64,000 nucleotides of DNA from Lethocerus indicus (GCA_019843655.1 JACDQD010000004.1:29461872-29525871); one strand, 5' to 3'; shown: positions 25,901-40,199, numbered from the stretch's first letter. Notes: a model not told the origin generated them from the sequence alone. Translations and numbers: made by a program.

Positions 25901-28900
25901 CTGCGTTTCCGAGGCAGAACAAATGAGCGCCCAGATAGTGGGCCGGGGCCCACTTAAATTGGCCATTTGAAAGATTTATAGAGGCTTTGTTACATTTTTT
26001 CCTATACTTTTAAAAAAAAGAGGAGGAAAAGCCCCGTTTTCTTATTTTCCTTTGAGTGGAAGTCACTTGGAAAATGTGACAGGATGAAAGGTTTTATTTT
26101 CAGCCTCGATTCGGCCACGCTTTCAGCTAACCGATAAGATCATAACTGGAAAACTTTCCTTGATTTATGTCCGGTTTACGCCCACCGTTCGCTACTAGCA
26201 ATAACCGGTATTTTCGAAAATCACTCACTTCACCCGTGTACGATAATATATTATATTGATGTTCTCCGCCACAGCATAGGTACTACCAAAAAAAAAAACC
26301 AATCATCCCAAATCACGCCAATGCACTAGAAATATTTAAAACGACTAAGGAAAAGTCATAAAAATTGAAAATAATAACAAATAAACTACGAGACATAAAT
26401 AAAATACACATTTATGATATAATTAACTAGTGTCTATCACAAATTCTATCGAGATGTTTGCCAACTTCCAAGCAAGGAACACGAAAAGGAATCGGAAATT
26501 ATAGGAAATTATAAAATAAACCTCGTTATTCGCCGACGGGGGGATGAATACTTGATGAGACTGAATAAAACATGAACACAAGGAAAGCGCGATGAACCTA
26601 AGGCGGAAATCTCTGACGAGGCTTTGGGCTTCGCTCACTAGTGGAGAAAAATCGGAAATGAAAAAACAGGTCGGACAACATATCAGGATATAACATATTG
26701 AACCTTTCAAGGAAGGACCTCCATCCCACAACGCTATGAATTAAATAATTAAATGTCAGATTTTATAAAATTAATGCTTAGTGGTGGTGAATTTTAACAA
26801 AATCCATAGTCTTATAGTGAGCACTGAGAATGAGGAGTGACCGTCCAGCAATCCTCTCTACGTTCTTCTCACCAGTGGGAAATTTTGAAAAATAATACTA
26901 TCTAACGAGGAAATAATGGATTAGCGTATAATTCTTTGTGAGACAAGAAGCATAAATGGACGCGTGTTAGTATGAAATTTATGTTTTACTCGGTTTATAA
27001 ACCAGGGAGAATGGGAACCATTCATGGGCTTGTTATAAACGGGCCCGTTTAATTGTCTCCGAATATTCGCCTCGTCTCACCTCGTTCGAAGGGAATTGGA
27101 TTATAAAATAATTTCAACGGTAATTAAAAGGATCCGTAAGATTGCAGAATTCTGGGCGCTGGAGGGCGATGCTTTAAATGGGTTGGAAATTGATTTAAGA
27201 GGGGATATTCAAGGGGGGCGGGGAGGAGCGCCCATTACGGCACCGACGAGTACATTGGGTTCACTCTCTCTCTCTCTCTCTCTCTCATACATAATTCAGT
27301 AATGAGAAAACGCAGCTTGTCTCCAATTTTACGCAACTTTGAAACACTTCCGTATCTCTTATAACAACTGGAATACTTTGAAAATATAATACCGGCTGTT
27401 GAAAGTATGTGTCCCGTCTGCTCATGTATAATTCATATTGTTTTCTACGAGTGAAGAATTTCTAATACGCCTCTCACAAACAATCAATCAAGATTTAGTT
27501 AATTCATTACTTCGTGTTCGGTCTTGGATTCCTGCATACTGTATTTTAAATGAGACAAAATTCTTGCTTCTTTGGTAATTTATTACAGCGAAATCTAATT
27601 AAACTTAAACGATATGTGCGAAATATCTGTATTAAAATTATTAAATGATTAATTCAAAAAATACTGTTTTACTTCTCACGAACTCATTCTATTTATTTGA
27701 TTAGGTGGAGCCATAGGGACAATGAATGAAACAGACATCGACGAAGGGATAAGAAGATGTTTGTTTGTTTTGACTAACTGGGGGGGAATCTTTGGGGCAA
27801 CAGCTGTGCGTAGGTACAGAAGATTCTTTCTTCTAACTACTACCTAAGTTTTCTCAAGTAACTTTTAAGTTCGGATTCGAGCAAAAAGACAGGCGGAGAA
27901 CTCAGGGGTAAACTGATGTCATAGCAAGGACAACAGAGTTCGCATTAATATTACCTTCCTGTTTTTTCTTTAGAGAAAAAACTAAGTCGATTGCCAGCGG
28001 ATGAATTCGAGATATTTATATCGAGATTTACATTCTACTGGGGTATCAATTAAAAGAAATCCAATATCAGGATTACACGATATTGCCTTCAATGGCTTCG
28101 CGTTAATGCGATAGAAGTTTACGCGAGGCTATCGCCAAGAAAATTCGCCCTAACGAGGACTCGAGGCAAGTTCTGTACCTGCGCCCAACATCGGAGATAC
28201 GGCGGCTCGCGATCCATATTCTAATTTCCTCCAAGAGTGGCCCGAGTCTCAAATTCAGACGCCGGCTTCCCAATTCCGATCCGTTCGGTCGCGATAACAA
28301 TCAAAGTAAATACGTGGCGCGCGATGCGTAATTAAAGATATCAGTCGGCATCTGTTCCCGTCCTAATATATTAACAGCAACACCGATTTCAAATCAATTA
28401 GGCCGGTGGTGGTCGACAAATCGGTAGGAATTTATGAGTAGGTATAACAATTGAAAGCAACGGCCATTAATAACGGCCCGAATTAGTTCTCGCCAGTGAG
28501 GCCCCCCGCATCCCTCCTGGGGCGTTAATCTTGTACTGACCGCCGAATAAATTACGGAGTAATTGTTCAGGTCACGACAAACCTGTTGGATTCACCTAGC
28601 TTGGGCCGATTAGAATTGTAGCAAGCTTCAGAAAAATAATAACGGTTAAAATAAATTATGATTTCGGTAAGATATTATCCAGTAATATTAATTACATTAC
28701 ACATTAGTTTAAAAAACAAATTAATAATTTAATTTACCTAATATATTTATCGTCATACCAATAATATTTAGAATAATTTATAGCCGTGTACATCATTATT
28801 TCATTAATTGCTCTGCAGAAAGCATCAACAGATCTGATGAACTGATATGTAGACAATTGAATTCGTCGACTAAAAATAGGAAAAAGTAGAAATATAATTT

Positions 28901-30640
28901 TATTTTACTTAATTTGATTATATATTTTTATGTAATATGTTGTTATATGTTATGTTATTTTAGTGAGAAATTAATAATAGTAACATTTGGAGCAAATACA
29001 CAGAGAGAAGATGAATATTTAACTAATTCATAGCGCAAACTGGTTAAACCTGTTGCAATGTGATTTGATATAATGTGATTATGTGTTACACCATGCTGAT
29101 GTTTTGCACGTTGTTACAACCCCTCGATTATAAAAGCCCAAACTTTACGACCCGGCTTGAATTTCTTTTGAAACTTTGTTTTCCATTTCATTACTTAGAG
29201 TGCATATCTCCTTTGGGGCACTCGCCGAGCTTTCATTATTGCCCTGTAAGCGGACCATATTTTATGTACACCCGCGGAACAAATTTTTCACCGCCCCGTT
29301 TTTCCACAGGCCAGCGTTTATTCTTTTATGCAGTAGTAACACATGCAGCTTCCAAAACGGAAATTTCTATCCAAACGGAAAATAGCTTCTTCTGCGCGTG
29401 TCGAATCACCGAAACTGAAGCCGGAGTTACTTTGATAAATGTTCTTCGGATAACACCTGAAAGAATAATGCGGGGAAATTGATCTATAAGAGTATCGTTT
29501 GATTAATACTACCCAGGACATGCAGGAAATTAATTTCTAATTATAATTTACGGAGGAATTTTCTAGCCTAAAAAATGTTGAAACAATGCTATTTTTGTCG
29601 GTGCTAAAAGAGTGCTTTGATTCAAACAGAGAAGAATTACAAAATTGTAGGACGAAAAATTAGTCCTTTGTTTCAGAATTTTTAAACGTTACGTCCAAAT
29701 ATTGGCAGGGAAGTAAAATTTCGTTATTCCTTATTTGGTGGCCCTCGGAATCAGCGCTTCACTTTAAGGCTTCGCCAGTTGAGGCACACTTGTCTCTACT
29801 TAGCGGCGCTGTTGCCTCGCTATTTACACAGCGCTCAACTGGGAAGAGGGATCGCCTTCCCTCTTACAGCGGCGCACACTTTTTCCCTTTCAACGGTGAA
29901 AACATTTCTCTTGGCCAGGGAGTGAATTTCATTAAAAGTAACGAAAAGGAAATCTTCTCGAATCGCTTCCTTCCCTACTCGGAATTCCTAAATGTGACGT
30001 GAAATCCTCCAGGAAATTTGAAACATGAAATAGGATTTATCTCCTGGTAAATAAACGGTAACATAATATGCACTCATAATATTACTAATCTCCCAGTTTC
30101 GGCACCACTTAATTCTAATAGTACAGGGTGGGGAGGAGATACAATCACTTCGGATCATCTAACTCATATTGTGTTTTATTAATCTTAATCTATTCCGGAA
30201 CAAATAAACCGCGGTGTGTGTAGTCCGACCGGAATGGTAAGGGACCCGTGTATGGATGAGATTCTGGTTTATGCGCCGGGAGAAACATACACAATGGATG
30301 AGATAGAGCAGAGGAAGGGCGAAGGTAATCAGATCCCGGACGAAGTATATCCGTTAATCCTATAGGATTCCCTCGACTAACAAAGCCGGAGCACAAACAG
30401 CGCATGGGACGTCACTCCATACACTAGACAGTGGCCCAGTTAATTAAGGTATATTTCCGCAGGTAGGGTCAAACTAACTTCATGAATTCTCAGTATCACT
30501 CAACCTCTACGTGACGTGCTACGCATATTAAAACCAACATAGGAAAATGCGTATTTCTGTCAACTACAAATGGTAGAAATAAATCAAAACTTGTCGCTAT
30601 AAAGAATCAATATCTTGTGGATCTGATGTGGAATACTTTA
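19905..30640. other. Gene-poor interval
   Basis: I see no supported gene in about 10.7 kb. There are GC-rich patches at about 20985-21100 and 24140-24500 within an AT-rich background, which could be conserved regulatory DNA, though nothing in the sequence proves it. A CT microsatellite lies at 27264-27286. Open frames are short, scattered on both strands and lack domains. Confidence 0.4.
27264..27286 (+). repeat. CT dinucleotide microsatellite
   Basis: About eleven CT units in a row. Confidence 0.9.
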
Positions 30641-30724
30641 CCGAACATAAATAAAATATTGTAGTATTATATTGTAATTAAATATTCAAATTTTCCTATT
30701 TCCTACTAACCCAAACTTCATCCA

Positions 30725-30780
30725 GGCGCGTGATACTGTACCGCACAGTAGTACTGTTATGCGGGCCTAGTATCAGCGCC
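30725..30780 (+). repeat. 56-bp hairpin element, copy 1
   Basis: The ends are GGCGCGTGATACT and AGTATCAGCGCC, which pair with one bulge. The inner part adds CCGCA/TGCGG and CAGT/ACTG pairing, so nearly the whole element can fold into one stem. Confidence 0.85.
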
Positions 30781-30908
30781 GCGAGATGCAGTCGAAAAAT
30801 TTGTAGTTTTAAACTGATTGCTTAACCGAGGATACATGAAATATTAAATATAATATATAATATTATAAGGTTGTAATTAAATATAAAAATTATTCATTTA
30901 GAATTTGC

Positions 30909-30964
30909 GGCGCGTGGTACTGTACCGGACAGTAACAATGCCATGTGGGCATAGTATCAGCGCC
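30909..30964 (+). repeat. 56-bp hairpin element, copy 2
   Basis: The ends are GGCGCGTGGTACT and AGTATCAGCGCC. Length and inner layout match copy 1, with changes in the loop half. Confidence 0.85.
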
Positions 30965-31954
30965 TGACAAATGTTAAAAAAATTATAGATTTGAATAATG
31001 ATCTAGGAAATGAAAATTAAATATTAAATACATTATATAAAGGATTATATTGTAATAAAATATATAAAAATAGCATATATCCTAACGCAATTCCATTTAT
31101 GATTTGATGTTCGCCATACTTTATCGCTAAATTTTTCCTATTTGAAGAATTATCTAACGGACATAAATTAAATATTATACGCAATATAATCTCCGATATC
31201 GATGGGACAAAATTCAAAGACGTAAATTCGGTAGCGGGAGTTGTCCATCACACAAGATAGCGAGGCTAACGTCGAAGAGAAACAGATAATGGTGGGGGCG
31301 GTTGGGCTATGAACGAAGGTAGGGGCCGGCAGCACAAAAGGGCGCCGGAGCGGAATCCATTAGGCGGTCACAATGACAGAGGAAGGGCCGTAAAACACGG
31401 CCCAGACTCTCGGGGACAGTCCAACAATACACACCGAAATGAATACCGGTGCCCGGCCGGCTTAAATTATTATTTGAATTTGCAGACAACGCTATGAAAC
31501 TGGACCGGTCCCAATTGACAATGGAAGACCCCCGACTGAGAAATAAACGTTAGTTTCCTGACCGCTCTTTAATGAGACGACGGTAGAGGACGCTAATTTT
31601 TAAAAATGTACCAATATAGACATTACTACTTGGAACTGGACTTTTAACAGACCAGTAAAACTACTGGATTGGTTATTATTCCCAACGAATAATTTTAACG
31701 AATAATATGAAACCAGAATAATTAGCTTACTTCAGTTTAAGTGCTAGAATGGTCAAGTGTTCGTAACTGTCAAGTGCTCAAGGTCCGTTATCGGCACTCG
31801 TCCTTACTGTAAAGTACTGTTATTTGATTTATAGATCATTTCATAAAGAAAATATCCAAATTTCTGCGAGATATCAGTATGCTTTGAGCGTTAGGCACTT
31901 GTTACAATCAACAGAAATGTCCTCGTCAAGAATATTTAGATCAAAAGTGTAAAT

Positions 31955-32065
31955 TATAATAGCATACAATACATAAAATATTATTATAAAGGCACACTAT
32001 TAAAATTATTATACATATTATTATTAATTAAAATGATTATTATACATAATATTATTATTATTATT
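31955..32065 (+). repeat. ATT-rich simple-sequence region
   Basis: Repeated ATT and TTA triplets, with the purest run near 32046-32065. Confidence 0.6.
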
Positions 32066-32066
32066 C

Positions 32067-32243
32067 AACATTTTAACGGGAAAACACAGGCCATATGCCA
32101 TTGATACACTTCACATGTAACCAGCAGCCGAATAGCTTATCCTTCATTAGAAAATCCGACGAGCTATGAAAACAAGCACATTTATCGCATTTAAATTTAT
32201 ACAAAAACATAAACTTATAACTCGAATCACTAGACGGTTTAAT
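32067..32243 (+). repeat. Direct repeat R, left copy
   Basis: This begins ACATTTTAACGGGAAAACAC and ends near ACGGTTTAATA. It matches 32624-32801 along its whole length with scattered substitutions and small indels. Shared blocks include AACCAGCAGCCGA-like and ATCGCATTTAAATTTA. No coding sense was recognised. Confidence 0.8.
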
Positions 32244-32623
32244 ATATGAATTTCAGACTTTCGTGTTGACCTACCTTCCCACCGCTTGTAGCTCAAATTT
32301 AAATTTCATATTATCTCGTGGAGACATTTATTAATAATTTAGATAATCGCGTTTAATTAACTTGATCCACATTTTTTCAACGCACTCGCCAAACAAATGA
32401 TTCACCTTCATCTGGAAGGACGACAGATAATAAAAAAAGTCCCAATTTCTGAAAAACGTGTACGATTCAAGCAGGGCCATCGGCAAACGTCAGCGTTGCA
32501 AAGCTCAGAGTATTGAAGTTGGCGTTAAATCAAACCGGGACCGGATTCATAACAGCCCAACGTGAAACATCAATAGGCCGGGCGATAGCTTAGCCCACGT
32601 ATTCAGATACACCACCACAGCTG

Positions 32624-32801
32624 AACATTTTAACGGGAAAACACCGGCCATTACCAATACGCTTCACATGTCACCAGCAGCCGATTAGGGTATCTTTCAA
32701 TGGAAAATCCGAATTTTAGTTATAAAAACAAGCAAATGTATCGCATTTAAATTTACGAAAAAACCTAAACTCATAACTAAAATCACAAAACGGTTTAATA
32801 C
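32624..32801 (+). repeat. Direct repeat R, right copy
   Basis: This is the partner of 32067-32243, offset by 557 bp in the same orientation. A hairpin element follows 104 bp downstream. The spacer shows no open frame, so these do not look like LTRs of a coding element. Confidence 0.8.
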
Positions 32802-32904
32802 TATTTAAGGTGAATATTTTGGACGTGTACGAGTTTCAAATACGGAACATTAAATATTATCCATTATGGACAAAAATAAAGACAAATATTGCATATTGAT
32901 TTAC

Positions 32905-32960
32905 GGCGCTTGATACTACACCGGACAGTACGACTATCGTGCGGGTCAAGTATCAGCGCC
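32905..32960 (+). repeat. 56-bp hairpin element, copy 3
   Basis: The ends are GGCGCTTGATACT and AAGTATCAGCGCC, a perfect 13-bp pairing counted from GGCGCTTGATACTA inward with a single offset. It contains CCGGACAGTA and GTGCGGGTC inside. This is one of the best preserved copies. Confidence 0.85.
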
Positions 32961-32999
32961 GCGTCGAATTTTACTGATTCAGAAAAGAATCAGTAATTT

Positions 33000-35900
33000 C
33001 ATACGATCTTGCGATTCAATTAGTAAACTCTTGAGACAACTTATCGGCTGCGTGGCAGACTGCTCGTGAGAATTAAAAACCGGTCTAGCATTGGACATTA
33101 AGCGAGAGGGTAAAAAAGTAACGATTTTCAAAACCGCCGCGGATCCACATAAAGCGGTCTCGAATTAACATCATAAATTCTTGAATGATAATGAATTTAA
33201 ATTGTTTATACAATTTCGACACTTTAAAATTGTTGTTCACCAGAAAATCATTACTCCAGGTCATTTCATTAGTATTATTTAACCTGAAATGCTCCAATGA
33301 TCTAGTTTTACTTTTTACCCCTGCCTGTTTGCCTGTTGGTTGTTAAAGATATTAAATTTATGACCTAAATTAATTGTAAATATAACAAGATATTGTTGAC
33401 AGTGGCTCGTAACCTTCCGTAGTGTATGGTTCGCACACGCCGGGACAAAAGAGGCGGCTACCTACTGGGCAAGATTTGGCCCTCTGAAATGAAAGGAGGG
33501 CCCTTGTATATAGGGGACTTATTGACTCATAACAATGCACCCTTTGTTTTGATCTCGTTCAATAATATGTACGCCCCTCGCGCCCGACAATTAACAATCG
33601 CCTGTTTCAAAGTGATTTAAACATTGGAACGCCCACCTAAAATATTCAAGGTCAGAATTATATCTCTTATGTGCTTTGCCTCTGTTGTTTCGTATAAAAT
33701 ATCTTCTCGCGGTTATTTCATTGTATCTCTGTGGGTCGAAATTTATCTTTCGTCCCGTATTACGTGTTTTTGTGTGTGTGTTTGTGTGACCAGTGAAATA
33801 TTTCAAAATTAGTCTGACCGCCCGAAATATATCCAGGATATATGTGGAAGCGATGATGTATGAGGAAACGGTGATATATGAGAAAACGATACGGATGTAT
33901 ATAGCAAGGGATCATTGCTATCTTGTCTAGACCCGGCGCCTCAGGCTGATTACGTTTTTAGAAAGTTATAGAATACCAATTATAAATGTAGCGTTGTTTC
34001 ATTATACCGGATATTTAGTTACTGCGGGTAATAATTTCCTATCGACAATCGGTAGGCTCTGTGTTCGATTTAAGAGATTTGTAAAGGGACTTACTTAACG
34101 AGGGAACTCTTCATTTTAATAAACTGACATCATTTTGCGGTCTATTTTAGCCGTTTTCTCATTAGCCGCGGAACTTTAAATTTGCCACCCCTCCCGCCCG
34201 ACCGGCCTCCCACAATCCAGGCCTCAAGTACAATCTTTTCGCAATTAGTATAGCCCCCCTCCCCCTCCGTCATTCTCTCAGATTTAATGGAACATCGCTC
34301 GGATTTCGTCCCGGAGGCCAGGAACTTTATTTGGTCCCGGGTTTTAAGTTGCTGCAAGTTCTATATTGGACGGGGGCCTTTTGCTCTGAGCCCGTTTCAT
34401 TTAAGTTCAACCCCCGAGGATTAATTCCTAAATAGGGGGATGGCTGTCGGATGAAGACACTGGATATTGAATGGCGAGACGTGACTCGCATAAACGGCCG
34501 GCTCCAGTTTCTTGTCGCGGTCCGACCGTCAATTGGCTGAATCTATAATGTGTGAATATATAGGAGACTTAAATTAATTATTATGTCCGCCCGAGAGGGA
34601 CGTTTAATACAGTACAATATAATGGTAATCACATTAATGGCCTACACGTAGGCGTAATTAGTACTGCTCAATTCGGAACATCGATACAAATACCTGTGCT
34701 AGGCAGATAAGACAGTTTTTCTCACATTTTTCATTCCCAATGAAACACTTCAAACTCGTCATGATCTATAGGATTTCTTCATTACATCAGTGAGGTACTT
34801 GCCCGTGTCGGTTACGGGTGAACTCTCCTGTAGGCCACAAGCACTGCATATATTTTACCCGAAAGAAAGTCCCATCATATTTCAGAATACTTTTGTTCCT
34901 TTCACGAATGAACTTATTCTTTACCCTAATATTAGGAGTAACCACACTGTACGTAAATATAATAGATTAGTCATGAACATAAAATTGGTATACACGTTTA
35001 AGTTAATTGATCATTTAAATTTCGCATAGATAAACATTTATAAAATGACGTTGAGAGTAACCGACAACATAATACACCGCCGGAGGGTGCAATTAACTCT
35101 GATGTCTGACCGAAGGGGCTAAATCGATGTACATGATTATACAAGAGAGCGACGAAGGTCAAAAAATTTATTATTAAAACTTGAGTTTATATTAAGATAA
35201 TTCGGGCAAATAGTTTAAACATATAAATACACCGTTATAACAATTAATCTTGTCTTACTTAAAAACTGTTTGAAGGAGAATCATGAGTCAGAAAATATGT
35301 ACAAACAGTTATTTGTTTTAGTTATTAGTTTTAGCTAAAGAATATATAAGCAGAAAGCTAGTCCAAAAGAAAGGGAGCAGACTTCCATCATAAACTGTAA
35401 TCTGTGTATTGGCGCATCAGTGTGCATATAATACTAACAAAACATCACCTAATTTCTCCGAATAATTATCGAAGTAACTATCCTGATAGCTATAATTATA
35501 ATAATTATTATAATATATTACTATCTGATGGGAGGAAAGCGGAGGGCAATCATCGGTTCAAAGTCTCACTTTAACATCCCGGTTTCAATCTAAAAAGATT
35601 CGTAGCTCAATTATGTCCTCGGGGCGAGACCGTTTAATGAGAGCGCGAGGCAGCTCAAAAACCAAGTTCGGCGGGGGGTAAGTTATTCGGGGCCGGCAAT
35701 AAGTTAAAGGAAAACCGGGCAAGCTGTGCGAAGTGTTTCCGTGAAACAGTGAAATGGAAGACGATTTAAAAAGAGGCACCGCCGTCGCCGGGAAAATTTG
35801 TGGAGGGGCGCGTGAGAAGAATCTAATTTGGCCCATTTGTATTCAAAGAGCTGGCTGGCTCGCTGTCGGCTGTATCGGCCCCACTTTAAAGGAGTTCCCT

Positions 35901-37633
35901 TTGGCATAGCCCACAAGATGCCAAATCCATTAATTGGGCCTAAAAAGCGGTGTCACTTTAAATATTAAATATTTCGTATATTATATTATGGAATATTACA
36001 TATTATCTAAGTCCTTGACATTTATGCAAGCCGTTAAAAATTGCATTGAAGTTGCCATTGAAATATCTTTAGTGATCTGACAGAGATGACAATATTATTA
36101 TATCTTCGAAATAGGATTGGATTTGTATTTATTAACACTCCAGAATCCGAGGAAAAACTAAAGTTTTTCGATGAAAAACTATACCCAACAAATCTGTTGT
36201 TATATAATATAAATAAAAAGAAAAATGAATGACAAAGTCAAAATCTTTACCCAAATGATGAACTGCTGAAATTTAATACTTCATGCGGTAATCTGTTGCT
36301 GATTGAATCGTATCCAAAACGCCTGGAGGCGACCAGCGGCAATGATCAAACAGCAATTACACTGTGGAGAATAAATTTCCTGCATGAGAGATGTCGACTT
36401 TGTTTAGTGATTTTCCATCAGGCTGCGGTGCACTAAATTCAATTTCCATTTTCCAATTCAATCTCAGCGGCGAATGTGCCCGTTCTTCCACCGACCGAAC
36501 GTATATCGAAAATATGACCGAATGCAAAAAGCATTGCGGGGTATAATTTTTCCTCCCTCCCATTGTTTGATAAACAGGAGAAGATTAAAACAAAAGCGCT
36601 GCTCTCAAGCTCGCTCGTCCATTTTAATACTATCCGCATTTCACTGAACCCAATCTGATTTCGTATAAAGGGAATTTTTAAAGGAAACTTACGTTGACTA
36701 AAGCATAACATTTGTGGCATAATAGTGGGTTGTGGTGGCGGAAAACAAAATTTTCCGGAATTCGAGTTCCCCTATTAAACTGATATTTAAAATATTTGAT
36801 ATATTATATATAAACTATTAGGCACGGTGAAAATAAACGCCAAGTGTACGAATTTATGTTGGACGCTCACCCGAGTCATATTTCGCCTATCACAGAACTG
36901 CGTTGTCGATGACAAGTTGAATTCCGGGCCGACGACGGGCGACCTCTCTGAGTCCGCGTCTAATGCCGACCGGAAGTTATGTTGTGCTCCGAATCGCAGA
37001 CAATTGAAGCGATACCGGCGAATTTCGTATTCATATAAGCTGCGTATCCTACAGCCGGCTGGCCCCTGTGAATAGAGAGCGCCGGTGCACAGAGTACAGG
37101 TCAATTACCGGTTTTCGATTGGTGCATCGATCGGAGTATGTGTTAAGGCGGGAGCATAAACACCCCTATACTCCTACACAAATGGGTGAATGGGTATGGA
37201 CTGATCAGTTTACAATTATTCCTATAGAAATAGAACAACTCGCTATTCAATCGATACTACCGGAATTAACGAAAATGTATTACAATATATATTGGAGGAT
37301 GTGCTTAGTGTTGGGGATCGCGTTTATACGGTTATGCGTTCGCATTGAAGGCACCCTTAAAGGCGGGAATTAAACTGGCAGTGAACGCCAAGCAGTTCGG
37401 AGCGCGCCCGAGCTAATTGGCAATTGAACGTTGAACAACGATAATGGAGAATTGGATAACAGTTATGCGCCCGATATCGATTTGCCGTAATGCTGAGCTT
37501 TCCGCGTGGGTAATAGTGGAACGAGGCTGAAGTAGATTAATAAGAAAGATACGGTGCGGAATGGGCCGCAAAAAAATCAAAAACGGATTGCGAAATTCCA
37601 AAGGCTATCAGCATTATTTACCCACTTAAACAC
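33000..37633. other. Gene-poor interval
   Basis: I see no supported gene, RNA gene or known mobile element. There are C-rich and G-rich runs near 34183-34265 and many short open frames without domains. Confidence 0.4.
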
Positions 37634-37690
37634 GGCGCTTTCGATACTACACGGGTAAACAAGTGTGTTATGCGGGTTTAGTTTCTGATC
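37634..37690 (+). repeat. Hairpin family, degraded copy 4
   Basis: This starts GGCGCTTTCGATACT and retains TTATGCGGGTTTAGT, as in the other copies. The closing arm has decayed to TTTCTGATC, so the stem is imperfect. Confidence 0.6.
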
Positions 37691-38257
37691 TTAATTTCCC
37701 TATTTTATTTTTGTATATGAGGCATTTTATTTCTAGCACAAAACAAATAATTTAATGTCATCACTCAAAGCATAAAGAAACAATAAGGTAAAACAAGTAT
37801 CAATTAGTAGGTATTTTTTCACTGTTATATAATTTGGAATACATTAAAGTACAACAAATATTATTACAAATTTTCACGTTATAGTTTTTATGCCTCCTAA
37901 AATCTGAATCTGAACGAGTTTTAATTCTGTGGTAAAAATTTTATATCACGCCAGCAAAGGGCATGAAGGATTGTTGATTGGGGAGGGATTAGGCGGGCGA
38001 CTAATTCGAATCTTCGCGGTCCCCACCACCGGGGCGCACTTAGTATGCCCCGAACGGCAACCCCACGGCTTTCTTAATTGCTCTAATCTCCGTTTACTGT
38101 CCTTACCCCCGCCCCATCCCCTCCGACCAACCCTTACCAGGAGCGGGACTGTTTCTTTGGGGGGCGGTCGCACCCGGTCACGTGAATAATTCATTCCCGG
38201 CGTCCGACTAACAAAACTGGCCCCCGATATATTACTTTTAGAAGAATATATTAGGAT

Positions 38258-38283
38258 ATATATTCCTATATATAGGAATATAT
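38258..38283. repeat. 26-bp perfect palindrome
   Basis: The sequence equals its own reverse complement over 26 bp and is centred on TATATA between TTCC and GGAA. It lies between two copies of AATATATTAGGA at 38245 and 38291. Confidence 0.8.
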
Positions 38284-40199
38284 TATTAACAATATATTAG
38301 GATTCTAGAAGAAATATTGCCGGAGCCTTATCGACCGGTCGGTGCTTGCACTTGCGTTTATCGAAAAATAATGTTAAAATAGTTTATTTTTTTAAGTAAA
38401 TTAAGGTTTTTAGTATTTTTTATTTTATTGCGTCTATCTTATTAGAATGAAATGATTAGATATTGTTTGTTCTTGGATAATAGATAAACGAAGAAAATAA
38501 TAAAAAGGTCCCAATAATCTGACCTGTACTATTATCACATGTTTTTTTATACTTCGATTTGTAACTCGATTAACTTAATTAATGTAGCTTAGGGTACCAA
38601 CAAATGTAAGAATGAAACAATTATTACTTTATTACTACTAACGGTTTTTAAGCCTAGGAGGCTAAAATGAGTACTACTAAAATCCCGCGCTATGGAAAAC
38701 TATTGTCCGGCCAGGGGCGTAACTGTACGAATTACGAGGTTATAACCGATCAATCGGAACTCGCTTATCGGCTTAGTTCGAAATTAATGCCGATCAAAGA
38801 GGAGGCTATTTGGGGCCGGCCCTATCTTTATTGGGGCATAAAGTGTCAAAACGTCAAAACTGGCCGACCGAGTCCACGAATTCGTAGATTATTGCCTAAA
38901 AACGGTCCTAATTTCCAAGAAGAGCGACGTTTTGAAATGACACCCGCGCTATAATAACTGCTCGTGTTGGTCTCAATCTTTGAACAAAATCTCACCTTAA
39001 CGAGGTCTGGGAAATGGTCGTAATTCCTTTATGTTGTGCAATTGTTAAGTGAAGGTTCATGCAACTGTGTAGACTGCAGGCAAAAGATTACATGAAATCC
39101 TGGTGTACTTTTCGATTCAATTTTCAACCTTATAAGAGTTACTTCAATATAAGAGTGAGTTTAGACTAAGAAGGTTTTAAATATAATTTCATAATATTTT
39201 CCTTTATCGACTCTTCATGCAGTCAGCCTTTATTAACAACGTACTACATTACGAATTTCTTCTAAAAAAGAACTTTAGGTTTATGATTGTGTACTAAAAT
39301 ATGCGTTAGTACTGTGCCTTTAATCCAATGACCGTCCTCGACTGAAAGAACGATAAATGATGGGGAAAGTTGTACTACAATTTTCCCTCAGTCAGAGTGA
39401 AAATTTACCGATGCACAAAAAGGGGATTGAAGTTCACCAATCGAGGAATATATTTGAACTTCTCGTCCGATTTGCCGCTACCGGCAAATGTCAAAACAAT
39501 CGGGCGGCCGACTGTTGTATTCGAAATACAACTCAGTCCCACAACTGGGAAAAGTCGGTTATATGTTTTTATGAGTCAAAGAGGATTGTTCTTTGACAGT
39601 GGAGCGACGAAAAACATGCTCGGGGCCTAGACAATAAAAACATTGAGATTTGTAATGAAAATCCGGCAAAATCGTGTAATAATGTGGGAAGATAATCATT
39701 GCGCGGACTCCTAAATTCGTATTTTAAATCGGCCTCATTTAGTATTGTGACATGTAAAACTAAAGAAACTTAGATCAGATGTAATAATGATGAGATTATA
39801 TACAAATATTTCTTTCTGGAGTAACAGAAATACTTCGTGTGAACATAGATTTCGTGTGTTTCTGTGTCCTCTCGCTGGTTTGGTCTTTTGTCTGACCGGT
39901 TTCGGCTGCTCGCCATCTTCAGTAGCGGTGTTAGTCACTTCGGTACAATAGATTTCTCACCACTCTCAAGCAGCGCTAGTTCATCAGTGCAAGTGCACTC
40001 ATCGAACTTTAGTTAAATGCGTGAATTCAGGGTTGCGAGGAGAGAAATCCTTTTTAAAGTCACTGTATTAACTACGTTTTTTATACTATAATAAGACAAT
40101 CGAAAATAAATAACTTATTTCTTAACAGATTATTTTCTTTTTGTGAACGCAAGGCACCTTCTTCGGGTCTATATTGTACACAATAATGGATGTAATGAC

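Larger units (their letters stand above)
30645..31080 (+). repeat. Degenerate tandem repeat, period about 184 bp, carrying two hairpins
   Basis: Related AT-rich blocks built on TATTATATTGTAATTAAATA occur at about 30650-30703, 30838-30901 and 31012-31073. The first two are each followed by a hairpin starting at 30725 and 30909, 184 bp apart. A weaker fourth fragment is seen near 31158-31192. The third unit lacks the hairpin. Confidence 0.65.

Noticed and set aside
28835..28860. CTGATGA, the first conserved box of a hammerhead ribozyme
   Set aside because: The partner GAAA box and the pairing stems are absent.
32067..32801. Direct repeats considered as LTRs of a retrotransposon
   Set aside because: There is no coding interior, primer site or polypurine tract, and the ends lack TG...CA.
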